In this document: positions 32,215 to 40,170 of the stretch, one piece after another
Position numbering within the stretch: position 1 is the first letter of the stretch
Layout: each line of letters begins with the position of its first letter
Assembly (NCBI GenBank): GCA_035762085.1
Contig: DASTPT010000133.1
Span: 1-48,257 of the forward strand
DNA: 48,257 nt
Source: HRBIN12 sp035762085
GTDB taxonomy: Bacteria; Actinomycetota; UBA4738; HRBIN12
Direction of reading: 5' to 3'
Notes under the pieces: model-generated
What the model was told of the DNA's origin: nothing
Seen by the model: the letters and a program-made list of their open reading frames with translations, nothing else
Databases searched by the model: none
Program-made: the position numbers and the translations under genes

Positions 32215-32336
32215 GCGTCCCCCTCGACGAGGTAGCCCGACGAGGCAATCGTAGAGGGAGCGGCCGATACGCGCATCGGGCCTTTGGACTACATACCGCG
32301 CCCCGACCTGGGAATGCTCGCGGGCGCTCGAACCGC
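32215..32336. other. divergent intergenic region between the FtsH-like gene and the Xre-like gene
   Basis: On the minus strand TACGAT at about 32250 is a possible -10 for the FtsH-like gene, with a roughly 30-nt leader and GAGGGGGA. No gene, RNA or clear repeat is seen. Confidence 0.35.
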
Positions 32337-32351
32337 TATCGTGCGGCCGTG
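32337..32351 (+). promoter_or_regulatory. -10 hexamer and leaderless GTG start of the Xre-like gene
   Basis: TATCGT (32337-32342) lies 6 nt before GTG 32349. There is no Shine-Dalgarno sequence. Confidence 0.5.
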
Positions 32352-32738
32352 GCCAGGAAGAAGCTGCCGCCCGTCGACCGGGAGGAGGCCCGGACGATCG
32401 GCGCCCTCCTGCGCGGACTCCGGCGCTCGGCCGGCTTCCGAGCCGTGCAGGACGCCGTGTCGGACCCCGCGTGCCCGGCCGCGCGGCAGACGATCTACGC
32501 GTACGAGCGCGGCGGCCTGGTGCCCTCGCTCGCGCAGTTCCTGGAGCTGGTCGAGTTCTACGCCCTCAAGGCCACCCCGGGGCCCGACGCCAAGCCCACC
32601 GAGGACCTGCGCTCGCAGGCGGTGGTCGCCGTCGTGACCGCCCTCACGATGCCCTGCTACCACATGACCGACGCGATGCGGCTGATGGCGCGGCTCCAGC
32701 CCCCGCCGTCCCCGAAGCGCGCGCGCTCGGCCCGCTGA
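32349..32738 (+). CDS. Xre-like helix-turn-helix protein
   Basis: A 129-aa protein. The region about 14-75 (IGALLRGLRRSAGFRAVQDAV, ARQTIYAYERGG, PSLAQFLELVEFYAL) matches the Xre/Cro helix-turn-helix pattern, in which the YAYERG segment leads into helix 4. The insert DPACPA between helices 2 and 3 is unusual. The C-terminus has a short hydrophobic helix (VVAVVTALTMPCYHMTDAMRLMARL) of unclear role and a basic tail. It is 4 nt upstream of the epimerase gene, so it may regulate that operon and the divergent protease. Confidence 0.68.
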   Translation: MARKKLPPVDREEARTIGALLRGLRRSAGFRAVQDAVSDPACPAARQTIYAYERGGLVPSLAQFLELVEFYALKATPGPDAKPTEDLRSQAVVAVVTALTMPCYHMTDAMRLMARLQPPPSPKRARSAR

Positions 32739-32742
32739 GACC

Positions 32743-33144
32743 GTGCTGACCGACGTCGACCACGTCGGGATCGCGGTCGAGGACCTCGAGGCCGCGGTCG
32801 AGCGGTATCGGGCCATCTTCGGCCTGGAGCCGGCGCACCGCGAGGTCGTCCGGAGCCAGGGCGTCGAGGAGGTGCTGTTCCGCGTCGGAACGTCGTACGT
32901 ACAGCTCCTGGGCGCGCTCGGGCCGGACACGCCGGTCGGCCGGTTCCTCGCGAAGCGCGGGCCGGGGTTCCACCACGTCGCCTATCGCGTGGACGACGTC
33001 GCGGCGGCGCTCGAACGCCTGCGGGCCGAGGGCGTCCGCCTTGTGGACGAGGTGCCGAGGCCAGGCTCGCGCGGAACGACGATCGCGTTCGTGCACCCCC
33101 AGGACCTGGGCGGGGTGCTGGTCGAGCTGGTCCAGGAGAGGTGA
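32743..33144 (+). CDS. mce: methylmalonyl-/ethylmalonyl-CoA epimerase
   Basis: A 133-aa vicinal-oxygen-chelate protein: VDHVGIAVEDLEAAVERYRAIFG, GFHHVAYRVDDVAAALERL and FVHPQDLGGVLVELVQ give two beta-alpha-beta-beta-beta units, with metal ligands from HVGIAV, GFHHVAY and VELV. It interconverts 2R and 2S methylmalonyl-CoA or ethylmalonyl-CoA. Ccr is encoded convergently next to it and produces 2S-ethylmalonyl-CoA, so an ethylmalonyl-CoA role is as likely as methylmalonyl. GTG 32743 follows the Xre-like stop by 4 nt. Confidence 0.92.
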   Translation: MLTDVDHVGIAVEDLEAAVERYRAIFGLEPAHREVVRSQGVEEVLFRVGTSYVQLLGALGPDTPVGRFLAKRGPGFHHVAYRVDDVAAALERLRAEGVRLVDEVPRPGSRGTTIAFVHPQDLGGVLVELVQER

Positions 33145-33165
33145 CGCGCCCGTTCGGTACGACGG

Positions 33166-34413
33166 CTACGGGAGGTCGGTCAGGCCCCGCTCGGGGGCGT
33201 TGATCAGCACGGCCACGTTGCCCTCGGGGAGCGCGCCGTCGGCCATCAGCTGATGCACGTGGCCCGCCTGCTCGTAGTCGTAGGTCCGGCCGAGCGTCGT
33301 GCGGACCCTGCCCTCGCGGACGAGGTCGTTGAAGGCGGCCGCCTGCTCGTCGTTGAACAGATGCGAGCCCTGGTAGCGCTTCTGCATGTACCAGAGGTAG
33401 CGGACGTCCACCACGGTGTCGTAGCCGCTCGTGCCCGCGCAGATCACGACCATCCCGCCGCGCTCGCAGACGAAGATCGACGTCGGGATCGTGTCCTGCC
33501 CGGGGTGGTCGAAGACGATGTTCGGGCTCCGCTTCTCGCCGAGCACGTCCCAGATCGCCTTGCCGAACGCCTTCGCGCCGTCGAACCACGACTTCCACTC
33601 GGACGAGTCCCAGGCCGGCGGCACGCCCCAGTGGTCGAAGTCCTTGCGGTTGACGTACCCGACGGCGCCGAGGGACCGGGCGTACTCGCCCTTCTCGGCG
33701 GAGCTGACGACCGCGACCGCCCTGGCTCCCGCCAGCGTGGCGAGCTGGACGGCGAGCGAGCCGAGCCCGCCCGAGGCGCCCCACACGAGCACGACGTCGC
33801 CCTCCTTCACCGTGTTCGGTGGCCAGCCGTGCAGCATCCGGTAGGCCGTCGCGCCGGTCAGCGTGGGCGCCGCGGCCTCCTCCCACGAGAGGTGCTCGGC
33901 CTTCGGCAGGCACTGGTGCGCCTGGACCTTCGCGAACTGCGCGAACGAGCCCCAACAGGAGTCGTAGCCCCACACCCGGAAGCTCGGCGCGAGACCCGGG
34001 TCCCCGCCACCGAGCACCCAGGGGTCGTCCGGGTCCCACTGCCCGGCGTGGACGACGACGCGGTCGCCGACCCGGACGTTCGTGACGTCGGACCCGACGC
34101 CGTACACGACGCCCGACGCGTCCGAGCCCACGATGTGGAACTCGGTCGGCTCCCCCCAGCGGGCCTGGGTCTTCGTGACGTCCACGGGGATCCCGCGCGC
34201 CGCCCAGACGTTGTTGAAGTTCACGCCTGCCGCCATCACGAGCACGAGCACGTCGTTCGGCCCGAGCTCGGGCACGTCGATGATCTCGTCGCGGATCGCC
34301 TCCGCGGGCTCGCCGTAGCGGTCCGGCCGCACGAGCTGCGCGTGCATCTGCCGCGGAACCTCGCCGATCGGTGGCAGCTCGCCGATCGCGTACACGTCGG
34401 TCGTCACGCTCAT
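33166..34413 (-). CDS. ccr: crotonyl-CoA carboxylase/reductase
   Basis: A 415-aa medium-chain dehydrogenase/reductase that reductively carboxylates crotonyl-CoA to ethylmalonyl-CoA with NADPH. Visible: VMAAGVNFNNVWAA near 60-72, the nucleotide-binding VLVWGASGGLGSLAVQL, FDHPGQD (His303), and CAGTSGYDTVVDVRYLWYMQKRYQGSH. From memory of R. sphaeroides Ccr the segment RIWGYETPDGSFAQF aligns with RVWGYDSCWGSFAQF here, so the pocket Glu appears as Asp151. GGAGGG lies only 2 nt before ATG 34413 but 7-8 nt before the in-frame GTG at 34407, which may be the true start (413 aa). It belongs to the ethylmalonyl-CoA route together with the thiolase and epimerase nearby. Confidence 0.93.
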   Translation of the reverse strand: MSVTTDVYAIGELPPIGEVPRQMHAQLVRPDRYGEPAEAIRDEIIDVPELGPNDVLVLVMAAGVNFNNVWAARGIPVDVTKTQARWGEPTEFHIVGSDASGVVYGVGSDVTNVRVGDRVVVHAGQWDPDDPWVLGGGDPGLAPSFRVWGYDSCWGSFAQFAKVQAHQCLPKAEHLSWEEAAAPTLTGATAYRMLHGWPPNTVKEGDVVLVWGASGGLGSLAVQLATLAGARAVAVVSSAEKGEYARSLGAVGYVNRKDFDHWGVPPAWDSSEWKSWFDGAKAFGKAIWDVLGEKRSPNIVFDHPGQDTIPTSIFVCERGGMVVICAGTSGYDTVVDVRYLWYMQKRYQGSHLFNDEQAAAFNDLVREGRVRTTLGRTYDYEQAGHVHQLMADGALPEGNVAVLINAPERGLTDLP

Positions 34414-34473
34414 CCCTCCGCAGGTCGGTTCGGCGGACGCTAGTCGCTCACGGCGAGCGACGACAACCCGGCG

Positions 34474-35394
34474 TCATCCATCGATGGGGACGCGGACCAC
34501 GTCGAGACCGTTGGGCCGGCGCTCGGGCGCCAGCGCTCCCACGTACACGCCCACGGCCACGAGCGCGGCCCCCACCACGACGCCGAGCGTGATCGGCGTC
34601 CCCTCGAGGGCCGCCGCGAGCAGGACGGCGACGAAGGGGAACAGCACGAACGCGTAGGACACCGCCGACGCGGGCCAGCGCCGCAGCACCACGAGCACGA
34701 GGAAGAACAGGAGGACGCCCCCGAAGACGACCAGGGCCGCCACGGCGCCGATGGTCGAGGCATGCGTCGGCAGGGCCCACCGTTCACCCGAGAGCGACGA
34801 CAGGACGACCAGGACCGTCGTGCCGGCAGCCATGCCGATCGCGTTCGCCGCGAAGGGGTCCGGTCGTGGGAAGAGCTTGACGACGATCCCCCCCTCGGCG
34901 GCGCAGAGCGCCGCGGCCAGCAGGGCGAGGAACGCCGTCGCGGGGACCGTCAGGGTCGACGCGTCGATGAGCACCATCAGCCCGATCGCGCCGGCCGCGA
35001 TGAGCGCGCCGGCGAGCCCTCGCCACCGGAGCGCCTCGAGCCGGTGGGCCGCGGCCAACAGGATCGTGAGAAGCGGGACGGGGGCGAAGAGCAGGGCCGC
35101 CACCGCCGCCGGGGCACGCTGCAGCCCCCAGTACGCGAACGCGAAGAAGGCCCCGAAGTACAGCAGGCCGTAGAGGACGACGCCAACGAGGGCTCGGCCA
35201 CGCGGCAGCGGCGCTCGCCGGATCGCCACGATCGCGAACGAGATGAGGCTCGCGATCCCCCACCGCAGGGCGGCGCCCCAGAACGGGTCCAGCTCCCGGT
35301 TGCTGAAGCGCACGAGCACGAAGTTCGACCCGCCGATCAGCACGAGCAAGCCGAACGACAGCGCCGTCGAGCGATCCGCTGCCCGGTCCCCCAC
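34474..35394 (-). CDS. EamA/DMT-family transporter
   Basis: A 306-aa membrane protein with about ten hydrophobic helices arranged as two EamA halves, for example LSFGLLVLIGGSNFVLVRFSN at the start of half 1 and TAFLALLAAALCAAEGGIVVKLF at the start of half 2. This family exports metabolites such as amino acids; the substrate is unknown. Start GTG 35394 is preferred to ATG 35412 because TAGCCT lies 8 nt upstream of it. Downstream are 60 bp to Ccr. Confidence 0.88.
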   Translation of the reverse strand: MGDRAADRSTALSFGLLVLIGGSNFVLVRFSNRELDPFWGAALRWGIASLISFAIVAIRRAPLPRGRALVGVVLYGLLYFGAFFAFAYWGLQRAPAAVAALLFAPVPLLTILLAAAHRLEALRWRGLAGALIAAGAIGLMVLIDASTLTVPATAFLALLAAALCAAEGGIVVKLFPRPDPFAANAIGMAAGTTVLVVLSSLSGERWALPTHASTIGAVAALVVFGGVLLFFLVLVVLRRWPASAVSYAFVLFPFVAVLLAAALEGTPITLGVVVGAALVAVGVYVGALAPERRPNGLDVVRVPIDG

Positions 35395-35408
35395 CGGCGC
35401 GGAGGCTA
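35392..35408 (-). promoter_or_regulatory. -10 hexamer and leaderless GTG start of the EamA transporter
   Basis: TAGCCT (35408-35403 on the minus strand) lies 8 nt before GTG 35394. Confidence 0.4.
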
Positions 35409-35439
35409 GCACCCTCCTTCGACCGGTGCGAGTCCGTGA

Positions 35440-36372
35440 TCAGCCCGCGGCGGCGGCCGGCGCGGCGCTGGACGGGCACGTCGCCGCCCGTGGACACCAG
35501 GTGCAGTACGGCCCGGGCCGCAGGGCGGGCGACCTGCCGGCATCGGAGGCGGCGGCCGCGCGGACGGCCTGGACCACGCGGTCGGCCGCCCGCGAGAGGA
35601 CGCGCTCGTCCACGTCCTCGGCCTGCCACTCGCCCGAGTCCAGGTACAGCGTCGCCACCCGGTACGGCGGGACGCCGAACCGCAGCGCGAGCAGCAACGC
35701 GTAGAACCGCATGTCCTCGGCGTGCTCGGGCCACGCGTTCCCCGTCTTGAGGTCGATCGCCAGACGGGTGGCGCGCACGGCCTCCACCCGGGCCGCCCCG
35801 AGCACCAGGTCGAGCGTGCCCGACAGCACCACCCTGCCCCCGAGGAGCTCGACCTTCACGTGCCACTCGGTGCAGGGCGAGAGAGCGCGCCGCATCCGGC
35901 GCAGCGGCGGCATCGTCGATCGGAACAGCTCGAGCGTCTTCGCCGCATCCATCAGCGTCTCGTCGCGACGCAGCCCGTCGAGCCCGTCCCACCAGGCCGC
36001 GAACGCGCCGTCCTCGTGCAGGCGCTCCGCGGCCGACTCCACCAGGTCGTGGAGGTCGCGGTCCTCGCGCCCGGCGACCTCGAGCTCGACGGCCTTGTGC
36101 GCGAGGCGCCCGGCGGCGAACCGCGCCGAGAACGCGAACGGCCCCCGCTCGCCGGCCCGCACGGCGTCGAACAGACCCGGGCAGCGGCCGAGGTCCGACA
36201 GGCTCGACTTGCCGAGCCACAGCGGCCGCTCGGGCTCGAACGCGCGGACGGCCTCCTCGATCCGGTCGCGGACCCGCGGGACCAGGTCCGAGGGGAACAC
36301 CGGCCGCTCCCCCGTCCCGATCAGCGCCTCGAGCGTCCTGCGCTGGGCGGGCGCGAGGTCCAGGGTCGCCAT
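35440..36372 (-). CDS. RecB-like PD-(D/E)XK nuclease with predicted Fe-S cluster
   Basis: A 310-aa single-domain nuclease. LSDLGRCPGLFDAV gives the first Cys. The nuclease core has LAHKAVELEV, GTLDLVLG (Asp) and LAIDLKTGNA (Asp-x-Lys), and QAEDVDER. The C-terminus has YCTWCPRAATCP, giving three more Cys. One early Cys plus a late C-x2-C-x(n)-C is the pattern of the 4Fe-4S nuclease domains of Cas4, AddB and relatives. No helicase domain or cas gene is present, so this is a stand-alone DNA-end nuclease of unknown pathway. ATG 36372 is used; the GTG just before it (36375) lies 7 nt after TACCAT and may be the actual leaderless start. Confidence 0.85.
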   Translation of the reverse strand: MATLDLAPAQRRTLEALIGTGERPVFPSDLVPRVRDRIEEAVRAFEPERPLWLGKSSLSDLGRCPGLFDAVRAGERGPFAFSARFAAGRLAHKAVELEVAGREDRDLHDLVESAAERLHEDGAFAAWWDGLDGLRRDETLMDAAKTLELFRSTMPPLRRMRRALSPCTEWHVKVELLGGRVVLSGTLDLVLGAARVEAVRATRLAIDLKTGNAWPEHAEDMRFYALLLALRFGVPPYRVATLYLDSGEWQAEDVDERVLSRAADRVVQAVRAAAASDAGRSPALRPGPYCTWCPRAATCPSSAAPAAAAG

Positions 36373-36388
36373 CACGGGCCGGATGGTA
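36370..36388 (-). promoter_or_regulatory. -10 hexamer and leaderless start of the Fe-S nuclease gene
   Basis: TACCAT (36388-36383 on the minus strand) lies 7 nt before GTG 36375, which is directly followed by ATG 36372. It is 4 bp from the divergent -10 of the gene at 36404. Confidence 0.5.
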
Positions 36389-36392
36389 GACC

Positions 36393-36406
36393 TACCCTCC
36401 GACATG
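36393..36406 (+). promoter_or_regulatory. -10 hexamer and leaderless ATG start of the ArsR/DUF2087 gene
   Basis: TACCCT (36393-36398) lies 5 nt before ATG 36404. The near palindrome GGTAGACCTACC (36386-36397) spans the gap between the two divergent -10 boxes. Confidence 0.5.
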
Positions 36407-36958
36407 GCCGAGACGCCCGATGAGATCCTCCGCGCGCTCGCCGACCCGGAGCGCCTGGCGATCGCCGGCAGGCTGGCGCGCTCCCACGCCGCGCCGAGCG
36501 AGCTCGCCGACGAGCTCGGCATCTCGGCCGGCCGGATCCGCAAGCACCTGAACCGCCTCACCTCGACCGGGGTCGCGCGGCTGAACGACGACCGACGGAC
36601 CTACCGGCTGGATGCGGAGACGCTGCGGTGGGCGGCCGAGCAGGTCGCCCCGCCGCGCGAGGCGGGGATCGCGCTCGGCGCGGCGTCCGACGATGAGGGG
36701 GCGGTCCTCCGCACGTTCTTCCGCGAGGGACGGCTCACCGAGATCCCCGCGAAGGAGTCGAAGCGCCGCATCGTGCTCGAGCGCATCGCGCTCGAGTTCG
36801 AGCCGGGGGTTCGGTACGACGAGAAGGCCGTGAACGTCATCGTGTCGCGGTTCCACACCGACTACGCCGCGATCCGCCGATACCTCGTCGACGAGGGGTT
36901 CCTCACGCGCGAGCGCGGCGAGTACTGGCGCACGGGCGGACGCGTCGACGTGGGATAG
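36404..36958 (+). CDS. ArsR-type winged-helix regulator with DUF2087 domain
   Basis: A 184-aa protein. Residues about 5-75 form a winged helix: ILRALADPERLAIAGRL, then SELADELGISAGRIRKHLNRL as the recognition helix, then LNDDRRTYRL as the wing. Residues about 100-175 match DUF2087: GRLTEIPAKESKRRIVLERIA, then FEPGVRYDEKAVNVIVSRF, then DYAAIRRYLVDEGFLTRERGEYWR. No Cys or His metal site is present, so it is not a metal sensor of the classical ArsR type. It likely controls its own promoter and the divergent Fe-S nuclease. Confidence 0.88.
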   Translation: MAETPDEILRALADPERLAIAGRLARSHAAPSELADELGISAGRIRKHLNRLTSTGVARLNDDRRTYRLDAETLRWAAEQVAPPREAGIALGAASDDEGAVLRTFFREGRLTEIPAKESKRRIVLERIALEFEPGVRYDEKAVNVIVSRFHTDYAAIRRYLVDEGFLTRERGEYWRTGGRVDVG

Positions 36959-36959
36959 G

Positions 36960-37880
36960 TCAACGCCCGTGGCGGCGGGACTCGAACCGGCGCTGGACCA
37001 GCACGGTGAGCCCACCCCCCAGCACCACCAGCGCCACGTTCGTCGTCAGGACGATCGTCGCCCCCAGCACGTCGTGCCACTCGCCGAGCACCGTCATCAC
37101 GCCGATCGCGGCGGCCGCCGGGATCGTCGTGATCGAGATCGCCACGCCGACCGCGGCGCTGCCGTGCTGGGACTCGAACGACAGCATCCCGGCCACGCCT
37201 GCGGCGAACGCCACGATGCCGCCGAGCGCGCTCGGCTCCGCAACGAAGCCCACCAGGAAGATCGGCCCGGCCGGGCGCTCGAACGCGAAGTCGAACAGGT
37301 CCGCTGCGGCGGTCGTCCCGGCGGCGAACGCGGCCGCGGCCACGAGCCCGGCGGCGAGCGACACCGCCGCGAGTCCGACGATCCGGCGCCGGCGCGCCGC
37401 CACGCCGTAGCCGAGGGCCACGAGCGGCAGCAGGTCCGGGCTGACCGCCATGGCGCCGACGATCGGCACGGTCGAGTTCTCCATGATCCCGACCGCAGCG
37501 ATGAGCCCTGCGAGCCCCATCAGGATCAGGTATCGCGCTGCGAGCTGGGCGATGAAGCCCGCCTGCCCCTCGACCTCCTCCCAGACGATGTCGCGAGCCC
37601 CGGGGTCCAGGCGCGGGATCGACCACGGCATCGGACCCGGCACGAAGACGTGCTCGCGCGCGAACGTGACGTTGCCGCGTCGGACCACGCCGAGGTTCCG
37701 CAAGGCCGCGAGGACCTCGTCGACGGACGCCTCACGCACCCACGCGATCACCAGGTCCTCGCCCGTCTCCTGCAGGACCGAGGGGAACCGGGAGATGTCC
37801 GAGACGCCGGCCTCGGCGTCGAGCGCTCGAACGACCTCCCCGGCACGCTCGGCCTCGACGCTCACCCGTAGCCGCAGCAC
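36960..37880 (-). CDS. DUF389 (TIGR00341-like) membrane protein
   Basis: A 306-aa protein. An N-terminal soluble domain (about 1-95, VLRLRVSVEAERAGEVVRALDAE) resembles a ferredoxin-like regulatory fold and is followed by about six membrane segments. These include LILMGLAGLIAAVGIMENSTVPIVGAMAVSPDLLP, the most conserved DUF389 element, and ATIVLTTNVALVVLGGGLTVLVQRRF near the end. The function of the family is not established. Start GTG 37880 lies 7 nt after TAGGCT. It ends 1 nt from the convergent regulator gene. Confidence 0.85.
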   Translation of the reverse strand: MLRLRVSVEAERAGEVVRALDAEAGVSDISRFPSVLQETGEDLVIAWVREASVDEVLAALRNLGVVRRGNVTFAREHVFVPGPMPWSIPRLDPGARDIVWEEVEGQAGFIAQLAARYLILMGLAGLIAAVGIMENSTVPIVGAMAVSPDLLPLVALGYGVAARRRRIVGLAAVSLAAGLVAAAAFAAGTTAAADLFDFAFERPAGPIFLVGFVAEPSALGGIVAFAAGVAGMLSFESQHGSAAVGVAISITTIPAAAAIGVMTVLGEWHDVLGATIVLTTNVALVVLGGGLTVLVQRRFESRRHGR

Positions 37881-37893
37881 GGCTCGGAGCCTA
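37878..37893 (-). promoter_or_regulatory. -10 hexamer and leaderless GTG start of the DUF389 gene
   Basis: TAGGCT (37893-37888 on the minus strand) lies 7 nt before GTG 37880. This start gives a complete N-terminal domain and removes about 186 residues of spurious upstream open frame. Confidence 0.5.
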
Positions 37894-38014
37894 CGGCAGG
37901 AGCAGCGGTTCTCGCCGCCGGGGGCCGTACGGGCGTGTGTGGGGCATCGACGGCCGCCGCGTCTGACGCGAGGGCCGTGGAGCTCCTGGGATGGTCCCCG
38001 GGGGCTGCCCGCCG

Positions 38015-38031
38015 TAGACTCCGGGGCCATG
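38015..38031 (+). promoter_or_regulatory. -10 hexamer and leaderless ATG start of the carboxylase operon
   Basis: TAGACT (38015-38020) lies 8 nt before ATG 38029. From 37894 to 38014 I see no gene. Confidence 0.5.
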
Positions 38032-39606
38032 GCGAAGACCGAGCTTCCCCGGACCAGGACCGTCGAGGAGCGGATCGAGGAGCTCCGCAAGCGCAAGGCG
38101 GCCCTGCTGGACGACCACCGCAAGGACGCCGTGCGGCGGCAGCACGAGAAGGGCAAGCTGACCGCCCGCGAGCGCATCGACCTCCTGCTCGACCGCGGCA
38201 CGTTCGTCGAGACCGACCCGTTCGCCATCCACCGCTCGCACGACCTCGGCATGGAGCGGAACCGGCCGGCGGGCGACGGCGTCGTGACCGGGTACGGGGC
38301 GGTCGACGGACGTCGCGTGTTCGTCGCGAGCCAGGACTTCAGCGTGTTCGGGGGCTCGCTCGGCGAGGTGCACGCGCAGAAGATCTGCAAGGTGCAGGAC
38401 CTGGCGATGAGCACCGGTGCGCCGTTCATCCAGATCAACGACTCGGGCGGCGCGCGGATCCAGGAGGGCTCGGCCAGCCTGGCCGGCTACGGGTACATCT
38501 TCGAGCGCAACGTGCGCGCGAGCGGCGTGATCCCGCAGATCAGCGTCATCATGGGCCCGTGCGCCGGCGGCGCGGTCTACTCCCCCGCCATCACCGACTT
38601 CACGTTCATGGTGCGCGAGACCTCGCACATGTTCATCACCGGCCCCGAGGTCATCAAGTCCGTCACCGGTGAGGAGGTCTCGTTCGAGGAGCTCGGGGGC
38701 GCGATGACGCACGCGAGCAAGTCCGGTGTCGCGTCGTTCGTGAGCCAGGACGAGGAGGAGTGCCTGGCGTTGGTCCGCCACCTCCTCTCGTACCTCCCGT
38801 CGAACAACCTCGAGGATCCGCCCTCGTACGCGGTCGTGGACGACCCCGAGCGCCACGACGAGGGCCTCACGCACCTCGTGCCGGACTCGGCCAAGGAGCC
38901 GTACGACATGCACGAGGTGATCCGCCGCGTCGTCGACGACGGCGACTTCTTCGAGGTCTTCCCGTTCTGGGCGATGAACATCGTGACGGGGCTCGCGCGG
39001 CTGGACGGCCACACCGTTGGGGTGATCGCGAACCAGCCGAAGGTCCTGGCCGGGACGCTCGACATCGACTCGTCCGAGAAGGCCTCGAGGTTCGTCCGCT
39101 TCTGCGACGCCTTCAACATCCCGCTCCTCACGTTCGTGGACGTTCCCGGCTTCCTCCCCGGTAAGGAGCAGGAGTTCCACGGGATCATCCGGCACGGGGC
39201 GAAGCTCCTGTTCGCCTACGCCGAGGCCACCGTGCCGCGCATGACCGTGATCACGCGCAAGGCGTACGGCGGCGCGTACCTGGTGATGAACTCGAAGCAC
39301 CTGCGCTCCGACGTGTCCTTCGCGTGGCCCACGGCCGAGATCGCCGTGATGGGCCCGGACGGCGCGGTGAACGTGGTGTTCCGCAAGGAGATCGAGAAGG
39401 CCGAGGACCCGGCGGCCCGGCGTCAGGAGCTGATCGTCGAGTACCAGCGCAAGTTCGCGAACCCCTACGTCGCGGCCGAGCGCGGCTTCGTCGACGACGT
39501 GATCGAGCCCGCCGAGACGCGGCCCAGGCTGGTGAAGGCGCTGCGGATGCTCGCCACGAAGCGTGAGGCCGTCCCGGCGCGCAAGCACGGGAACATCCCC
39601 CTGTAG
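38029..39606 (+). CDS. pccB: acyl-CoA (propionyl/methylmalonyl-CoA) carboxylase beta subunit
   Basis: A 525-aa carboxyltransferase. N-terminal KLTARERIDLLLDRGTFVE, the oxyanion-hole GG of NDSGGARIQEG and PCAGGAVYSPA, MTHASKSGVASFV in the first crotonase-like half; LTFVDVPGFLPGKEQE, KAYGGAYLVMNSK and MGPDGAVNVVFRKEI in the second half. It moves the carboxyl group from biotin to propionyl- or acetyl-CoA, or acts in methylmalonyl-CoA decarboxylase or transcarboxylase complexes. No biotin carrier/carboxylase alpha subunit is in the window, so it must be encoded elsewhere. It is followed after 2 nt by a small epsilon-like gene, supporting an actinobacterial acyl-CoA carboxylase. Confidence 0.95.
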   Translation: MAKTELPRTRTVEERIEELRKRKAALLDDHRKDAVRRQHEKGKLTARERIDLLLDRGTFVETDPFAIHRSHDLGMERNRPAGDGVVTGYGAVDGRRVFVASQDFSVFGGSLGEVHAQKICKVQDLAMSTGAPFIQINDSGGARIQEGSASLAGYGYIFERNVRASGVIPQISVIMGPCAGGAVYSPAITDFTFMVRETSHMFITGPEVIKSVTGEEVSFEELGGAMTHASKSGVASFVSQDEEECLALVRHLLSYLPSNNLEDPPSYAVVDDPERHDEGLTHLVPDSAKEPYDMHEVIRRVVDDGDFFEVFPFWAMNIVTGLARLDGHTVGVIANQPKVLAGTLDIDSSEKASRFVRFCDAFNIPLLTFVDVPGFLPGKEQEFHGIIRHGAKLLFAYAEATVPRMTVITRKAYGGAYLVMNSKHLRSDVSFAWPTAEIAVMGPDGAVNVVFRKEIEKAEDPAARRQELIVEYQRKFANPYVAAERGFVDDVIEPAETRPRLVKALRMLATKREAVPARKHGNIPL

Positions 39607-39608
39607 CG

Positions 39609-39869
39609 ATGGACGAGGAACGCCGCTTCGAGCTCCCGGACGGCCTCACGCCCGACGAGGAGCGCGCGGTCATCACCGCGCTCGAGCGTTACTTCGTGCA
39701 GGAGAGCCCGCACCCGAACCCGTGGGTGCTCGCGGGGCGGATCGACGCCACCGGCTCCGGCGCCCTCCAGGGCCGCAGGTACATGGATGAGCCGTGGGGC
39801 TCGCCGCTCCGGCACCCGTTCGTCCGCCGCGGGGTGCCGCCGCTGCACGGGCGCGGCGACGCGGGCTGA
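39609..39869 (+). CDS. small acyl-CoA carboxylase epsilon-like protein
   Basis: An 86-aa protein beginning 2 nt after pccB. LPDGLTPDEERAVITALERYF and PNPWVLAGRID resemble the weakly conserved pattern of actinobacterial carboxylase epsilon subunits, in which a Pro-Thr-x-Glu-Glu helix leads to a C-terminal W-x-x-x-x-R. The epsilon subunit stabilises the alpha-beta complex. Sequence identity in this family is low, so position next to pccB is the main argument. ATG 39609 has no good ribosome site and probably depends on coupling. Confidence 0.6.
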   Translation: MDEERRFELPDGLTPDEERAVITALERYFVQESPHPNPWVLAGRIDATGSGALQGRRYMDEPWGSPLRHPFVRRGVPPLHGRGDAG

Positions 39870-39873
39870 GACC

Positions 39874-40170
39874 GTGGCCGCGGCCAGGACCGCTCGAGCC
39901 GTGGCCGGGCTCGAGGAGGCGCTCGCGGTGTTCGCGGCCGAGGGCTGCTCGGCACCCCGGCGGTGGGGGAACGGGCCCGGCGACACGTACGGCCGGCACG
40001 CCCACGCGTACCACAAGGTCCTGTTCTGCCTGTCGGGCTCGATCGTGTTCCACACGGACGACGGCGACGCCGAGCTCCGGTCCGGTGACCGGCTCGACCT
40101 GGAGCCGGGAACCGAGCACGCCGCGACGGTCGGCGCCGGCGGGGTCGAGTGCGTGGAGGCCTCGCGGTGA
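39874..40170 (+). CDS. small single-domain cupin
   Basis: A 98-aa cupin. RHAHAYHKVLFCLSGSIVFHTDDGDAELRSGDRLDLEPGTEHAATVG holds the two cupin motifs with His in HAHAYHK and EHAAT as likely metal ligands; the usual Glu is replaced by Lys. The beta-barrel is minimal. The function is unknown. Start GTG 39874 follows the epsilon-like stop by 4 nt, and its stop overlaps the next GTG (GTGA), so it is translationally linked to both neighbours. Confidence 0.75.
   Translation: MAAARTARAVAGLEEALAVFAAEGCSAPRRWGNGPGDTYGRHAHAYHKVLFCLSGSIVFHTDDGDAELRSGDRLDLEPGTEHAATVGAGGVECVEASR

Noticed and set aside
35440..36372. A Cas4 protein.
   Set aside because: The Fe-S nuclease pattern is shared with several families; there is no CRISPR array and no other cas gene in the window.
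36966..37036. A tRNA-like end on the minus strand: GGTTCGAGTCCC flanked by CGTGGCG and CGCCACG arms about 71 nt apart.
   Set aside because: The D-arm and anticodon arm do not fold, the T-stem has a mismatch, and the whole segment encodes the conserved C-terminal helix of the DUF389 protein up to its stop codon. Coincidence.
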